A stretch of DNA of 64,000 nt from the NCBI GenBank assembly GCA_018806915.1, contig JAGKQI010000098.1:2604001-2668000 (forward strand), written 5' to 3'. The position numbers and the translations under genes are program-made. The notes beneath the pieces were generated by a model. It made no database searches, was not told the DNA's origin, and saw only the letters and a program-made list of their open reading frames with translations. Shown here piece after piece: positions 40,422 to 50,319 of this stretch (within the stretch, counting starts at the first letter, position 1; each line of letters starts with the position of its first letter). The DNA comes from Phytophthora colocasiae (Eukaryota > Oomycota > Peronosporomycetes > Peronosporales > Peronosporaceae).

Positions 40422-41120
40422 GATCCTTTGGTCGCGCTGTTCTTCGAGTGTCTGAGCTTAGGTGATAAAGAGTCACGAAGAGCCGTTCCCACATCTAAAG
40501 AGCTCCGAAAGAAAAAAAGCATTTGCAGGTTGCGGGTTGCACGAACGCGACAGTTGTACTCGCTGTTCCCGCAACCAACAACCAACATCCGCTCCGAAAG
40601 GTCTCTATTGGCAATATCATATTGCCATAATTTATTGCTCCTCAACCCCAATAACATGCAATTTTTTACACAGGTTAATCTTGGCTATAGCCAAATGTCG
40701 TTAACATGTGTGGTTGTTTTGGCAATGGATGGTAGCGAGAACTATCGCCAAACGGGTGGTGTGGCCACGTTTGCACACAGGGCACACGGGTTATTACAGT
40801 TGCTTGTCATTTCCTAACTGAAATACTACTGTAGTATATTATATCAGTTGATTTGTGTGTTGTATGTATGATGTCGAGGAAATCGGACTATGACTTGTGT
40901 GTGTTGGTCGGAGAGGTTGGACGCGGTGGGAGGGATCTCGAGGTAACCCCCCCCCCTCCTGAATCCACGCGCATCGACAGCAACCAACTCGTTCAAAAGT
41001 ACTCATGAGAAAAGACGACATAGTGTCACAATTCATGTGACCTATTGACTTGGTTGACATTGTCGAAAAATGTGGCAATAACTCATGATATTGTATTTTT
41101 CCTATCCCTGCTCTTCCCCC

Positions 41121-41619
41121 ATGATGACCCACAATTCCGCACGTGATATCATTACTTGGTACGCCTACGCCTCCGGTATCAAGGCCGGCAGGTAGGTGTT
41201 TACTCAGCGAACAAATTCTGGCCTGCATTCCGATCCCGACTCAATGTTAGTGGCAAGATGGCTCTCTTCGTGATGCCTGCATTAGCTGCGTTCACGATTG
41301 TGTCGGAAAACCGAATGGTTGCCGTTGCTCGCAACCCGGAAATGTATCTGGCGTCCATGACGCCCAACTTCGACAGTGCACAAGCCGACTTCACTGAAAA
41401 TGTACCAACGCGCTGCAAACTACTGGTATGACCATCCGTACCGAGTGTCGGAGTGCCACTTGTGGGTAGTTTGAAACGTCAATCCAGCGATCACAGCAGA
41501 TCATGCACACCCGCATCTACGGCCAATCTGCAGTGGTGGCCTTGCTTCTGGGCTCAATGGCATTCAGCGACTACATGAAGAAGAACGGCCACTTTGAGGA
41601 GGAGAGCAACGACAAGTAA
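41121..41619 (+). pseudogene. Frameshifted HIG1-domain-like gene
   Basis: Pieces of one small protein lie in several frames: TWYAYASGIKAG, then VYSANKFWPAFRSRLNVSGK continuing to FTIVSENRMVAVARNPE, then NYWYDHPYR, then a VGVPLVGSL piece, and finally TRIYGQSAVVALLLGSMAFS ending EEESNDK. The last block resembles the HIG1 domain of mitochondrial respiratory-supercomplex factors (R-x-x-x-Q-x-x-x-x-A-L-L). At least three frame breaks make it a pseudogene. It begins 10 bp after the end of the long-TIR transposon, which may have removed its promoter. Confidence 0.45.
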
Positions 41620-41726
41620 ATATGGCATTCTGGTAGCAGGTTGTAGAGTCTCAGATAGAGATACATGCCTGGAAATAATTCAACGAAGTAACCAACGGAA
41701 TACTTATCGTTCATTCGCGAGCGATC

Positions 41727-44700
41727 ATGATGTCGTGGACTTCTTTCGCAGTCGCCCACCAGCTTCTAACGATTGTTGCGTGGCAGGTAAGCATGAAGAT
41801 ATTTTACAAGTCCAATCCAAATCTCTAACGCCTTGATAGACTCTTGTACTGAGCTTCCAGTCGTCGCCATTGATAGTTGCGCTCGTGGCTCCGAATGAAT
41901 TGTTAGGAACTTGCTTAGACAATGCATGGGCAGCCTCAGTCTCGAAGAGTTTATCCATTTCAGCTACCGACCGCGACTCATTTGGCACACTTGTTCACCC
42001 TTACCTCCATGGAGCTCTCAGCACTCCTCGTTTCCGTGTGGATGATCAACGTACAGCTCGACCTCGGGATGAACTCTATCAGGAAGATTGTATGGCAGCA
42101 GACTCATTATTCTACGGTATTGGGGCTCGTATAGATGACAACGGCGACATTATTGAACCCGGTCGTGTAAATGGCTCCCTGGTGATGGAGATCGACACTT
42201 GGAGCTCGCATTCGCTCTCGACCATCGTTGTAGCCATCATTGCGCAAGAACTGGTACACTACCGTTTGATATTTTTTGGGTTTTGTGCTGCTAATTGACG
42301 CTTTGGTGATACTGTAGTTGGGCTATGAGGTTTCGTTCTTCCAAGCATCTGGATCAGTAGATATGACGCAGCGTATGTCCTCCGTTAGAACTGGCACCTG
42401 TGCACCCACACACGTTAACGTGGAAGTTTGGCTGGATGCAGCCACTCAACGCGCCCTTGCTGTTTACTACAACGAGTCTTCTTTTGTTGGGGGTATAGGA
42501 TACGACGGACTTTCAGGCCTTTTCGCGAGTACGTCTCTCATCAATACCGGACTCAGCGCTACGCCCTCGTTTAGTGCCGACTTCTGGAGAGACTATCGCG
42601 ACAAGGACGCATTAATTCACGAGCTTCGAGCTTCGATTCTCTTTAACAACCCCAAACACTATCCACCAGCAGAGTCTGGCTGTGCGGATGGAGTCTTGGG
42701 CTGTAAGAAATCCTGCTCCAAGTCCAAGGCCTGCACGTTGCGCGAAGCCCGAAATCGCGAATGTCTGGTTGTCATCATGATGGATGCATCGTATGACGTT
42801 GGTTACTTGCAAGCAGCGATGTCTAACAACGATATCCCAGCCTACTTCTGCTTTTTGGGCATCAGTGGAGCCGCGACATACGTCTCCGAGGCACTTGCGA
42901 ATAATATCCCTGTGGCATTTTATAATTACCAACCGGACGAGTTTTTCCAGCATCATGCAGGCAAAATCGAGCGCGTAGCGTTACCATGGGCAACACCGGA
43001 ACGAACAGCATTACATACCGGAGATTATGGAGAAAACGGATACGGAGAAGCCACCAACAACCCGGTACAGGCCGATTTCCCACGAGTTTTACTCGGTAAA
43101 TACCTTGCGAAGCTGTTGACATCGAGTGATGGTGGAATAGCAAGCCTTATGAACATGCTTACGATTCAGGAAAAAGATTTGGATAGCTTACTGAGTCGAT
43201 ATGATGAGCTCCGCACTGCAGGTAAGTTATCAAAGACCGAAAGTTACTTTACTGCGGCCTGCAATTGGCTTCGCGAACCTGAAAATTACGGGATCTGGAG
43301 TCAGTGGCTTGAACCTCTGCCAAATTGCGAGTATGATACGCACTACAGCTTCACTTTGGACGGATGCAACCCCGCTACTAATGCGGATGAATCGTTTCCT
43401 CGTCGTGCTAAGTTTTACTGGAGAACACCTCGCCCTGAAAATTCCCAACTGCCGTACAATTGTGATCCGTACCATTTGCCAAATTCTCGATTGCCCAGCA
43501 CTCTCGTTATTAGTCGCTCATGCTTGTGGCTTACACAAAACGTCAATGCATGGCTCATTTGGGCGTCGTTGGGCACGCAGCCAATCTGTGATACCAGTTA
43601 CTACACCTACGACGTCTCTGAGTGTGCAAGTTCAGGACTACGAGAGGTGACGTACCGATGGCTATTACCCGATAGTACGAATGTATCGCTCTCAAGCGAG
43701 TGTACTGACGGCAAAACGCTGCCTGAACCAGTGTTCATTGACTGCGAATACGTTCCCTACAGCACCGCAGCATCGAAGGCAGTGTTTGTGCTTGCGGCTT
43801 TGATTTCGTGCGTTCTGTTGCTATTAATTGGATTCGTTGTGTATGAACGGGATCAGCCTATCGTCAAGCGATCGCAGTACCAGTTCCTCGTGACAATGTT
43901 GACTGGTGGAGTGCTCATGTGCTGCGCAACGGTCCTGTACAGTGGTGCACCGTCACGGGTAGTGTGCTCATTGCGCCCAGCGTTGGTGTCCTGGGCTTTC
44001 ACGTTGATCTTCGGCTCGCTAGTGGTCAAGTCGATGCGTGTGTACCGCGTGTTCCTGTCAAGCGCCATGAAACGTGTCGTGTTATCGGCTGGGACGATGA
44101 TGAAGGTGTTAGCGGGGTTCTTGGTTGTTGATATCATCATTCTCGTGTCTTGGGAGCTTGTGTCTCCCTCGGAGGCCATTCTCAAGGCTGAAGCAGCAGC
44201 AGAAATCGGTGGACTCGATGTCGAACGTCTGCGGTGTGCATCCAGCAGCTCCGTATTCGTTGGGCTCTTGTTCTTCTGGAAAGCAGTCATGCTATTCGGA
44301 GGATTGTACCTCTCCATTTTGATCCGAAAAGTGTCGTCTGATTTCCAGGAGTCTGTGTGGATCTTCGCGTCTGCGTGTGTGGTGCTGTTCTCGAGTCTCT
44401 TGCTGCTCCCGATGGGCTATTTTGTGACACTTTCGGCTGTTGCATTCTTCCTCTTCTTCTCTTTCATCGTGCTGAGTGCCACCATGCTTGTCATTGGCCT
44501 AATGCTCGTACCAAAGATGCTTCGACTACGCGAACTAGCAACGACAAGTGGAAGGAGCGAAGTGTCGAAAAGTACAACGAAGGAAAATGGACAAGGGTCG
44601 TCTGGCTCAGAAGCAGATGGACAAGTTGCACCATTGCCACTGCGCTCTGGTACCAGTGGTGGAAGCAGAAGAGGAAGTAGAAGGAGCAGTAACAGCAAAC

Positions 44701-44849
44701 CCAACAAGAACGGCAAGTCGGACGCAGTCCGCGTCAGCCTCCGGGTACCCTCTACTGTCCGGAAGACCTCAATCAAAGTCGCACCACTAAGTTCTGCACA
44801 AGTTACGAGCCCAAAAGGCCCGACATCTTCATGGAAGAGGAAAAAATAA
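41727..44849 (+). CDS. Class C GPCR with OpuAC-like substrate-binding ectodomain
   Basis: Exons 41727-41786, 41840-42253 and 42318-44849 join in phase 0 to give 1001 residues. A short signal peptide (MMSWTSFAVAHQLLTIVAW) opens the protein. The long ectodomain begins with a segment (STIVVAIIAQEL then LGYEVSFFQASG) like bacterial glycine-betaine ABC transporter binding proteins (OpuAC), and includes a cysteine-rich insert (CADGVLGCKKSCSKSKAC). From about 43765 to 44530 are seven membrane helices, the first AVFVLAALISCVLLLLIGFV, with the TM3 region VCSLRPALVSWAFTLIFGSL as in GABA-B/mGluR-type receptors (7tm_3). The tail is basic and serine-rich. Inferred role: plasma-membrane receptor sensing an osmolyte or amine-like ligand through G proteins. 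Confidence 0.8.
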
Positions 44850-45019
44850 AATATACCAGTAGTACATGTGCACTTCAACAACCGATGCACCGAAATGTAT
44901 CCATATCGTAAATGATTGCGTCACACGAGACACGACCAATCAGCGTCCAACGTAGCTCTTGGGAATCGAAGCTCGACGTCATTCATCTATCACTACGGCA
45001 GCAGCTAAACAGTGTGAAC

Positions 45020-46370
45020 ATGAGACTTCCCAGTGGACTTTTCGGCTCGGTAGCGCGTTGTGGAGTTGCCACTCGCAGGTGCAATTGGCTGTCGAAGTTT
45101 GGTCGTTTGGCTGGGAGCGATAGTGACTGACAGTGTCTGGTTGTCCAATAATGCAGTAGTGCGCTGGCTCGACGAGAGAAGAGCACGCTGTCCTATCGAG
45201 TGTTTGAAGATACCAGTAGCGGCACGGCACCGACCAAGACAGCGCTAGTGATGCATGGAATTCTGGGTAAGAAGGGAGTTATTGGGGAGTTTAATATCAG
45301 AATGAAGACTTACACGCTCTTTGGACAGGGAACAAGCTCAACTGGCGCACGTTCTCGCAGAAGTGAGGGACAAACGCGAGGAATCAAGACTCAAAGAGTT
45401 ACTCATCTTTCATTTGTGCTGCAGATTGACAAAGGCAAACCCGGACTGGCGCTTTGTATGTTTGGACCTGCGCGGTGAGTTGTGTTCAAGTATACTTTAC
45501 TGTGTGAGAGTGTACTGAAGTGGCAGTTGTATTGGTGCAGGTCATGGTGACTCGCCGTCGTTCTCGGAGCCGCACAACCTGGAGGCATGCGCAGATGATG
45601 TGTTGTATGCTTTGCATCTGCATTTAGTTTGTGGCGTGTTGTGAGATGCTGATGGCTATTTGTTCCCAATGAAAACTGTAGCAAGTTGGCTGCGCATTTG
45701 AAGGTGGAGCCGACGGCAGTTCTTGGCCACTCGTTCGGGGGGAAAGTGGCGCTCACGTACCTTCAGCAGTGCATGAAACAAGATCGTGCACCGCCCAGTC
45801 AAGTCTGGGTTCTGGACTCGCTTCCTGGAACAGGTACTGCATTCCGTATTTTGCAAAAGTAAGTGAGATCTAACGATTCTTTGTGCAGGCAGCACGGACT
45901 ATGCGAGTCGTGATCTTACAAACTCCATTGAGACGATCCTGCCAGTTGTGAAGAAGATCCCGTTACCCATTCGCTCCAAGGCACAATTGGTGAAGGATCT
46001 GCAGGGCTACGGTGTTGCGCTGGGTGAAGCTCAGTGGCTCACCACAAATCTGCGTCTCACCAGCAAGAACCCGGAGCTCTATGAGTGGAAGATGGATGTG
46101 GATGTCATTGAGCAGCTCTTCCGTTCCTTCCTGGCCTCGGATCTCTGGCCAATCGTCGATGAACCACCCGCAACGGAGGGAAAAGATGTGGAGATCCACT
46201 TTGTCCACGCTTCCAAGAACAATATGTGGACGCATGAACTGCTTGATCGTCTGGACGCTCAACAAGAAAACCAGGTCTACCACCACTTTCTGGAGAAATC
46301 TGGCCACTGGGTGCACATTGACAACCCCGTTGGGCTCATGAAGATCATCGAGACCTACATGCTTCAATAG
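45020..46370 (+). CDS. ABHD11-type alpha/beta hydrolase
   Basis: Seven exons: 45020-45078, 45157-45266, 45329-45362, 45425-45474, 45541-45604, 45682-45833, 45889-46370. All phases agree, giving 316 residues. The fold is shown by LVMHGILGNKLNW (oxyanion region), the strand CLDLRGHGDS, the nucleophile elbow LGHSFGG (Ser), an acidic residue region near IHFVHASKN, and the catalytic His in KSGHWVHIDNP. This order matches ABHD11/acetyl-ester hydrolases, mostly mitochondrial; the N-terminal MRLPSGLFGSVARCGVATRR is basic and presequence-like. An in-frame upstream ATG at 44912 would add 36 residues. The very short exon 3 (34 bp) is supported by frame and by a conserved LNWRTF. Confidence 0.85.
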
Positions 46371-46512
46371 AGAATAAACAAAGAGAGAAAATGCTACTTT
46401 CTGTTGAAATGAAAGACGATGGTCAAGTTGAAGTGTGTTCGGTATCTGTATCCATTTCGCTAGTGCAACCATTCCATGCCAATCAAAAGATCGCGAAGCG
46501 ACACTAAAGATC

Positions 46513-47362
46513 ATGATGTACATGTTGCTGTATCTGTTGCTATTGTCCATTGAATGCGTCTCCAGTGCACGCATACCGCCTGAATTACCCCGTCAGTTCC
46601 AAGCGGAGGTGCAAGTGTTGTCACATCTCACAGATCCTCGCCAGGATTACCCACCGTCTATGGGGAGGATGAAGATCCAATACGACTTCGACCAACAGCT
46701 CGCAAGGGCCGAAATGCTGGAAGGATACAACGCAGGGAAGACATTCGTCCGACGATACGATCAGGTACTACACAGTTAAATAGGTGTGAGAGAGTATCGT
46801 GTTTTACAGTTCTGCATTGTTTTGATCGGCTAGAAACAAGAATTTATGGTAAAGAGTGGAGAGTTCCGAAAGTGCGAACGTGCATACTTGGGGGATGCTA
46901 TGCCAGCCCCAGAGATCCCTTTCGTCCAAGAATTTGTGGTGCGTCGCGGCTGTCTTTGGTTATGCTTGCTTTTGTATAGTTATTGAACACTTGTGTTTTA
47001 GGCGATGGAAAGTGTTCGAGGAAAAGTGTGTGAGCACTGGGTGCACACACATGAGAACGTCCGAGTACACGTGTACAGCGATGTTGCGTCAAGTGGTAAT
47101 GATAGTTTCTATCTGGATCGGTAAATCCTGTGATCACTTATTTGTGTTGCTGTACCTTGTAGTTCCAATTCGATTGACGGAGGAGAACGTTATCGACGGA
47201 CAGGCTACGATGCTGTTAACCTTTGAACTGATCAATGTTCACGTGGGGCCTCAAAATGTGTCGAGCTTTGTCATTCCGGATGGATATGAGCGCAGTGAGT
47301 GTATTCGAAACGTAGGAGGATTTCCGTATATCCACGCATTCCACCACTACTTACGATTTTAG
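46513..47362 (+). CDS. Secreted protein with LolA-like domain
   Basis: Four exons: 46513-46764, 46834-46938, 47002-47095 and 47163-47362, 216 residues. The first 18 residues (MMYMLLYLLLLSIECVSS) form a signal peptide. The body begins with a beta-rich pattern (MKIQYDFDQQLARAEMLEG, then KTFVRRYDQKQEFMV) like LolA-like modules that occur in secreted eukaryotic proteins, and ends with a conserved-looking GGFPYIHAFHHYLRF. Four or five cysteines are present. Inferred to be extracellular or endomembrane, possibly lipid-binding. The LolA-like label is based on pattern resemblance only. Confidence 0.65.
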
Positions 47363-47435
47363 TGCGAAGCAATTTGTAACTCAAAATGGTCAACATTCCA
47401 AGCAACAATGCTCTTGGGGCCTTCAATATCTACGC

Positions 47436-49218
47436 CTATCTCCAGTATTCACCAGATCCGCCCATGTAAGGGTTGTTTTGTTGCTGCTGCTGTTGTTGCT
47501 GCTGCTGCTGCTGCGTTGGGTCGAAGCTCATCTGTCTACCACCGAGAGGGGGAAGACCCATGTTGTTGTCCTGCTGTCCCATCGCAGAATTGGAGTACCC
47601 TGAGCCAAACGCGTTGGTGTCCTGTGGTGCACCGTAGTTGCCAAACTGGTCGCCATAGTATCCGGCAGTCGTGCCGTAGTTAAACCCACCAAAACCCATC
47701 GGCATTCCACCGGTGTTTGTGTTGTTTAGAGAGGCATCCTCCGGCTCGAATCCTTGGTGATACTGCTGCTGAGGAGGAGCTAAGTGGTGCATCTGCATTT
47801 GCTGCTGGGTACGGTACAAGTCCTGGTACGCGGGTTGCTGGAGTTGTTGCTGCTGGATTTGCTGGTCCTGTATCTGGTGGCTTTGCTGACTCACAACCTC
47901 CTTCATAATGTCCTGTGTAGAGTGGAATGCAGCGTTCAGCAGTGCCTGCGTTCCATCCGGAACATACTCATCTTCATCTGCAGCCTGATTGGTCTCAGTA
48001 GTCTCGGTATTCACTTCCGTCTGCAATGGCTGCTGTTGCGAGTACTGCTGCATTCCCTCATCCGGCCCAGCTTGGTGGTGCATCGCAAAAATATCGGCAG
48101 CAATGGCAGCATGTTCCTCGTTAACAACCACCGGAGCAGCAGCGCCATCGGTAGAGCCAGCGTTCTCGGCTGCAGTAGCGGTTGCATCGGCAGCCGTGGC
48201 ATTCTTCTCCTTCTCTTTTTCCTTGGCTTTTTCTTTCTCTTTCTCCTTTGCAGCCAGTTTCTGTTTCTTCCGTTCCTCTGCCTTCTGTGCCTTCTCCGAC
48301 TCAATCTGCTTGACTTCATTGATATCAATCATGGAAATTCGGCTTCTCTGTCTCTTGAATCTTCCAGCGTCTGCCTTCCGTCGGATTTCGGATGACAGCT
48401 CCGTCATGTTCTTCTTCTTGCTGATGGGAGGCTTCGGTGCCGTCTGCGTCAGCCTCGTCGATGCGGCCGCCGTCGTCGACGCTGAAGTTGCCATACCAGC
48501 CGACGGCCTAGCCATTTGCGGCCGATACAGCGGCTTCTTCACTGGCGACGTACCTAGCTCATCCTCCTTTCCGTTGACGTCATCGTCTTCCCCGCTCACA
48601 GTGAAGTGCGTAGCAGCTGTAGGCACCAACTGCGGCCGCAGTGACGGGTTCAACAATCCATTTTCCAGTGAATAAAAGTCGTCCAGTGCCACCTGCGACG
48701 CATTGCCACGTCTCTGAGGTGGAGCTGCCACCGTCTGCACCACTTTAGAGGCCGTAGCTTCTAGCTGAGCGTGCAGGTATGAGTCTGCGGGCTGACCGTC
48801 AGCCTGCAGCACCAAGAACTGCTTCACAATACCAGCACTGACCTTGACCCACTCCTCCGCGTCATTATCTGCTACTTGTAACAACGCATCTGCCTCTTTC
48901 TTGCCGGCAGCAGCTTCTGCTTCATCACGACGGACGCTCAGGAGCGACAACAGCAGACGAACCTAGTAGAAATAGGTTTAGTGCCTATTCTTATTTAAGG
49001 TCAAATATTTTTAGTCCTTTTACCTTAATGGGCGTCTCGAGGTGCGGGAAGCTGGCGCGCGCCTCTGCCAGCTTCGAGGGCGTGAGCAATGCGCCAAACT
49101 CGCGTGAACTCCACTCCACACGCAGCTTCTGCAGCAGCCACGCGTCGAACGAGGATGCGGGGTCTGTACGTGCCGCGGGGGGCGTCGTCACCTTCACTGG
49201 GGCTTGCAACACGTCCAT
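47436..49218 (-). CDS. NELF-A-like transcription elongation factor
   Basis: Two minus-strand exons (49024-49218 and 47436-48962) with a 61-bp intron in phase 0, 573 residues. The N-terminal helical domain (SFDAWLLQKLRVEWSSREFG, then RLLLSLLSVRRDE and WVKVSAGIVKQFLVLQ) has the layout of the NELF-A N-terminal domain. A basic block with RQRSRISMIDINEVKQIESE resembles the RNA polymerase II-contacting motif of NELF-A (K/R-rich then LLDISE/D). The middle is a K/E-rich coiled coil; the C-terminal third is low-complexity Q/N/G/Y and includes an uninterrupted run of 13 glutamines. Nuclear; would pause RNA polymerase II. Identification by architecture, moderate certainty. Confidence 0.6.
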
Positions 49219-49280
49219 TTCGAATTTGTGATTGGTATTATTATAGTCGACTCTTTTTTTTGTTCTATTTTATTTTTAAT

Positions 49281-49317
49281 ATATTTTTTTCAATATGGGC
49301 CATATTGAAAAAAATAT
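49281..49317. repeat. 37-bp perfect palindrome in a bidirectional promoter
   Basis: 18-bp arms (ATATTTTTTTCAATATGG and its reverse complement) flank a single G. The right arm ends 3 bp before the ATG at 49321. The whole spacer between the two divergent start codons is 102 bp. Confidence 0.9.
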
Positions 49318-49320
49318 TAT

Positions 49321-50268
49321 ATGGCTCGGAGCAGCAAGTTCGGCACAGTTAATTACTCGGCGGACGAGATGCGGCGTCTAAACGTCAATGTGCGCGCTGT
49401 GCTGCCTCTGGTGGGTGAGGACTGGCTGCGAGTGGCGTATTATTTCAATTACCAGCGACCTGAAGCTATTCCGTTCCGAGATGTGGAGAGTTTAAAGCGG
49501 AAATTTAAGAAAATGTATTGTTCTAGAGGGGAAAGTTTGCCTGATTACATTGTGGAGGCCAAGGAATTACGGGAAAAGATTCAACAGTCAACTAAGCAGA
49601 TAACGGGGACGGAGGAGCAGGAGAAGGAGCTGGAGGAGAATGAATTGGCGCTGAAATTGAGGCAGGTGGAGGAGGAATATCAAAAGATCTTAGACATGGA
49701 AGATAAGACGATGACAGACGAATCAGGTGCAACGTCAACGGCTGAAGTTATTGCACTATTGAGGCAGAGTGTGGAGAGGAAACGACATGCTGTTGAAGAG
49801 CAGGTAATGGATGAAAATGCTCGAATAAGGCGAGGGAGGAAGAAGCAGAAGGTGGAGAAGGTTTTATCATCGATTCATCAGGATCAGGGCGAACAGGAAA
49901 CGGAGAAACAGGCAGAAGTGTTAAGTTCCGGAAGATCAGACCAGCAAAATCAGGAAGAATCTTCGTTTAATGCTGCATCACCAGCTCTACCCCCGATGAC
50001 TCAGCCAGAGGATGCATCATCACTTAGAATATTGGAATTGATACTGCGAGCTTTGAATGCACAGCAAATAGAAAGTTCCCGACGATTCAAGGAGGAACAA
50101 GCTCGTCAAGAACAGGAAAAGCGTGAGCGCGAAGAACGTTGGCGTCAGACAGAACTTCGACGGTCTCGAGAACACCGTCAGCTCATGCTTGCAATGAGAG
50201 CACTACTAGGTGACCGATTTCCAGAGTCTCTAAAGCACTATCTGAACGAAGAAGACGCAACAAATTGA
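49321..50268 (+). CDS. DUF6818/Myb-like nuclear protein
   Basis: An intronless 315-residue protein. The N-terminal 70 residues (NYSADEMRRLNVNVRAVLPL, DWLRVAYYFN, FRDVESLKRKFKKMY) have the helical, tryptophan-containing layout of the Myb/SANT-like DUF6818 domain common in oomycetes. Long K/E/Q-rich coiled coils follow (KELEENELALKLRQVEEEYQ), a basic RRGRKKQK patch that could be a nuclear signal, and a C-terminal R/E/Q helix. Predicted to be a DNA-binding or chromatin-associated protein. It starts 102 bp from the divergent NELF-A-like gene, with a palindrome between them. Confidence 0.65.
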   Translation: MARSSKFGTVNYSADEMRRLNVNVRAVLPLVGEDWLRVAYYFNYQRPEAIPFRDVESLKRKFKKMYCSRGESLPDYIVEAKELREKIQQSTKQITGTEEQEKELEENELALKLRQVEEEYQKILDMEDKTMTDESGATSTAEVIALLRQSVERKRHAVEEQVMDENARIRRGRKKQKVEKVLSSIHQDQGEQETEKQAEVLSSGRSDQQNQEESSFNAASPALPPMTQPEDASSLRILELILRALNAQQIESSRRFKEEQARQEQEKREREERWRQTELRRSREHRQLMLAMRALLGDRFPESLKHYLNEEDATN

Positions 50269-50319
50269 AGTACTTCGAAGTATTCATCAAGTTACAGAAT
50301 ACAACTACCAGCCATAGAC

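Larger units (their letters stand above)
38362..41110. mobile_element. Long-TIR DNA transposon (about 2.75 kb), PIF/Harbinger-like by inference
   Basis: The outer ends are inverted copies beginning CAGGGATAGGAAAAATACAA; similarity continues inward for several hundred base pairs (left about 38362-39018, right about 40600-41110). It includes shared blocks such as ATGTCGTCTTTTCTCATGAG and the CACACGGGTTATTACAGTTG region. The left arm has a 38-bp insertion near its end and a tandem duplication (38655-38776 / 38777-38908) missing from the right arm. The interior carries a Myb-like frame and a possible transposase frame. No clear target duplication is visible. Superfamily assignment is tentative. 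Confidence 0.7.

Noticed and set aside
47283..47362. An extra intron near the end of the LolA-like gene
   Set aside because: A GT-AG pair exists, but the unspliced reading GGFPYIHAFHHYLRF looks conserved and ends in a stop, while splicing gives a short unrelated end.
47784..48675. Hydrophobic plus-strand ORFs opposite the NELF-A-like gene
   Set aside because: Leucine, serine and phenylalanine runs are the complement of K/E/Q/A-rich coding sequence on the real strand.
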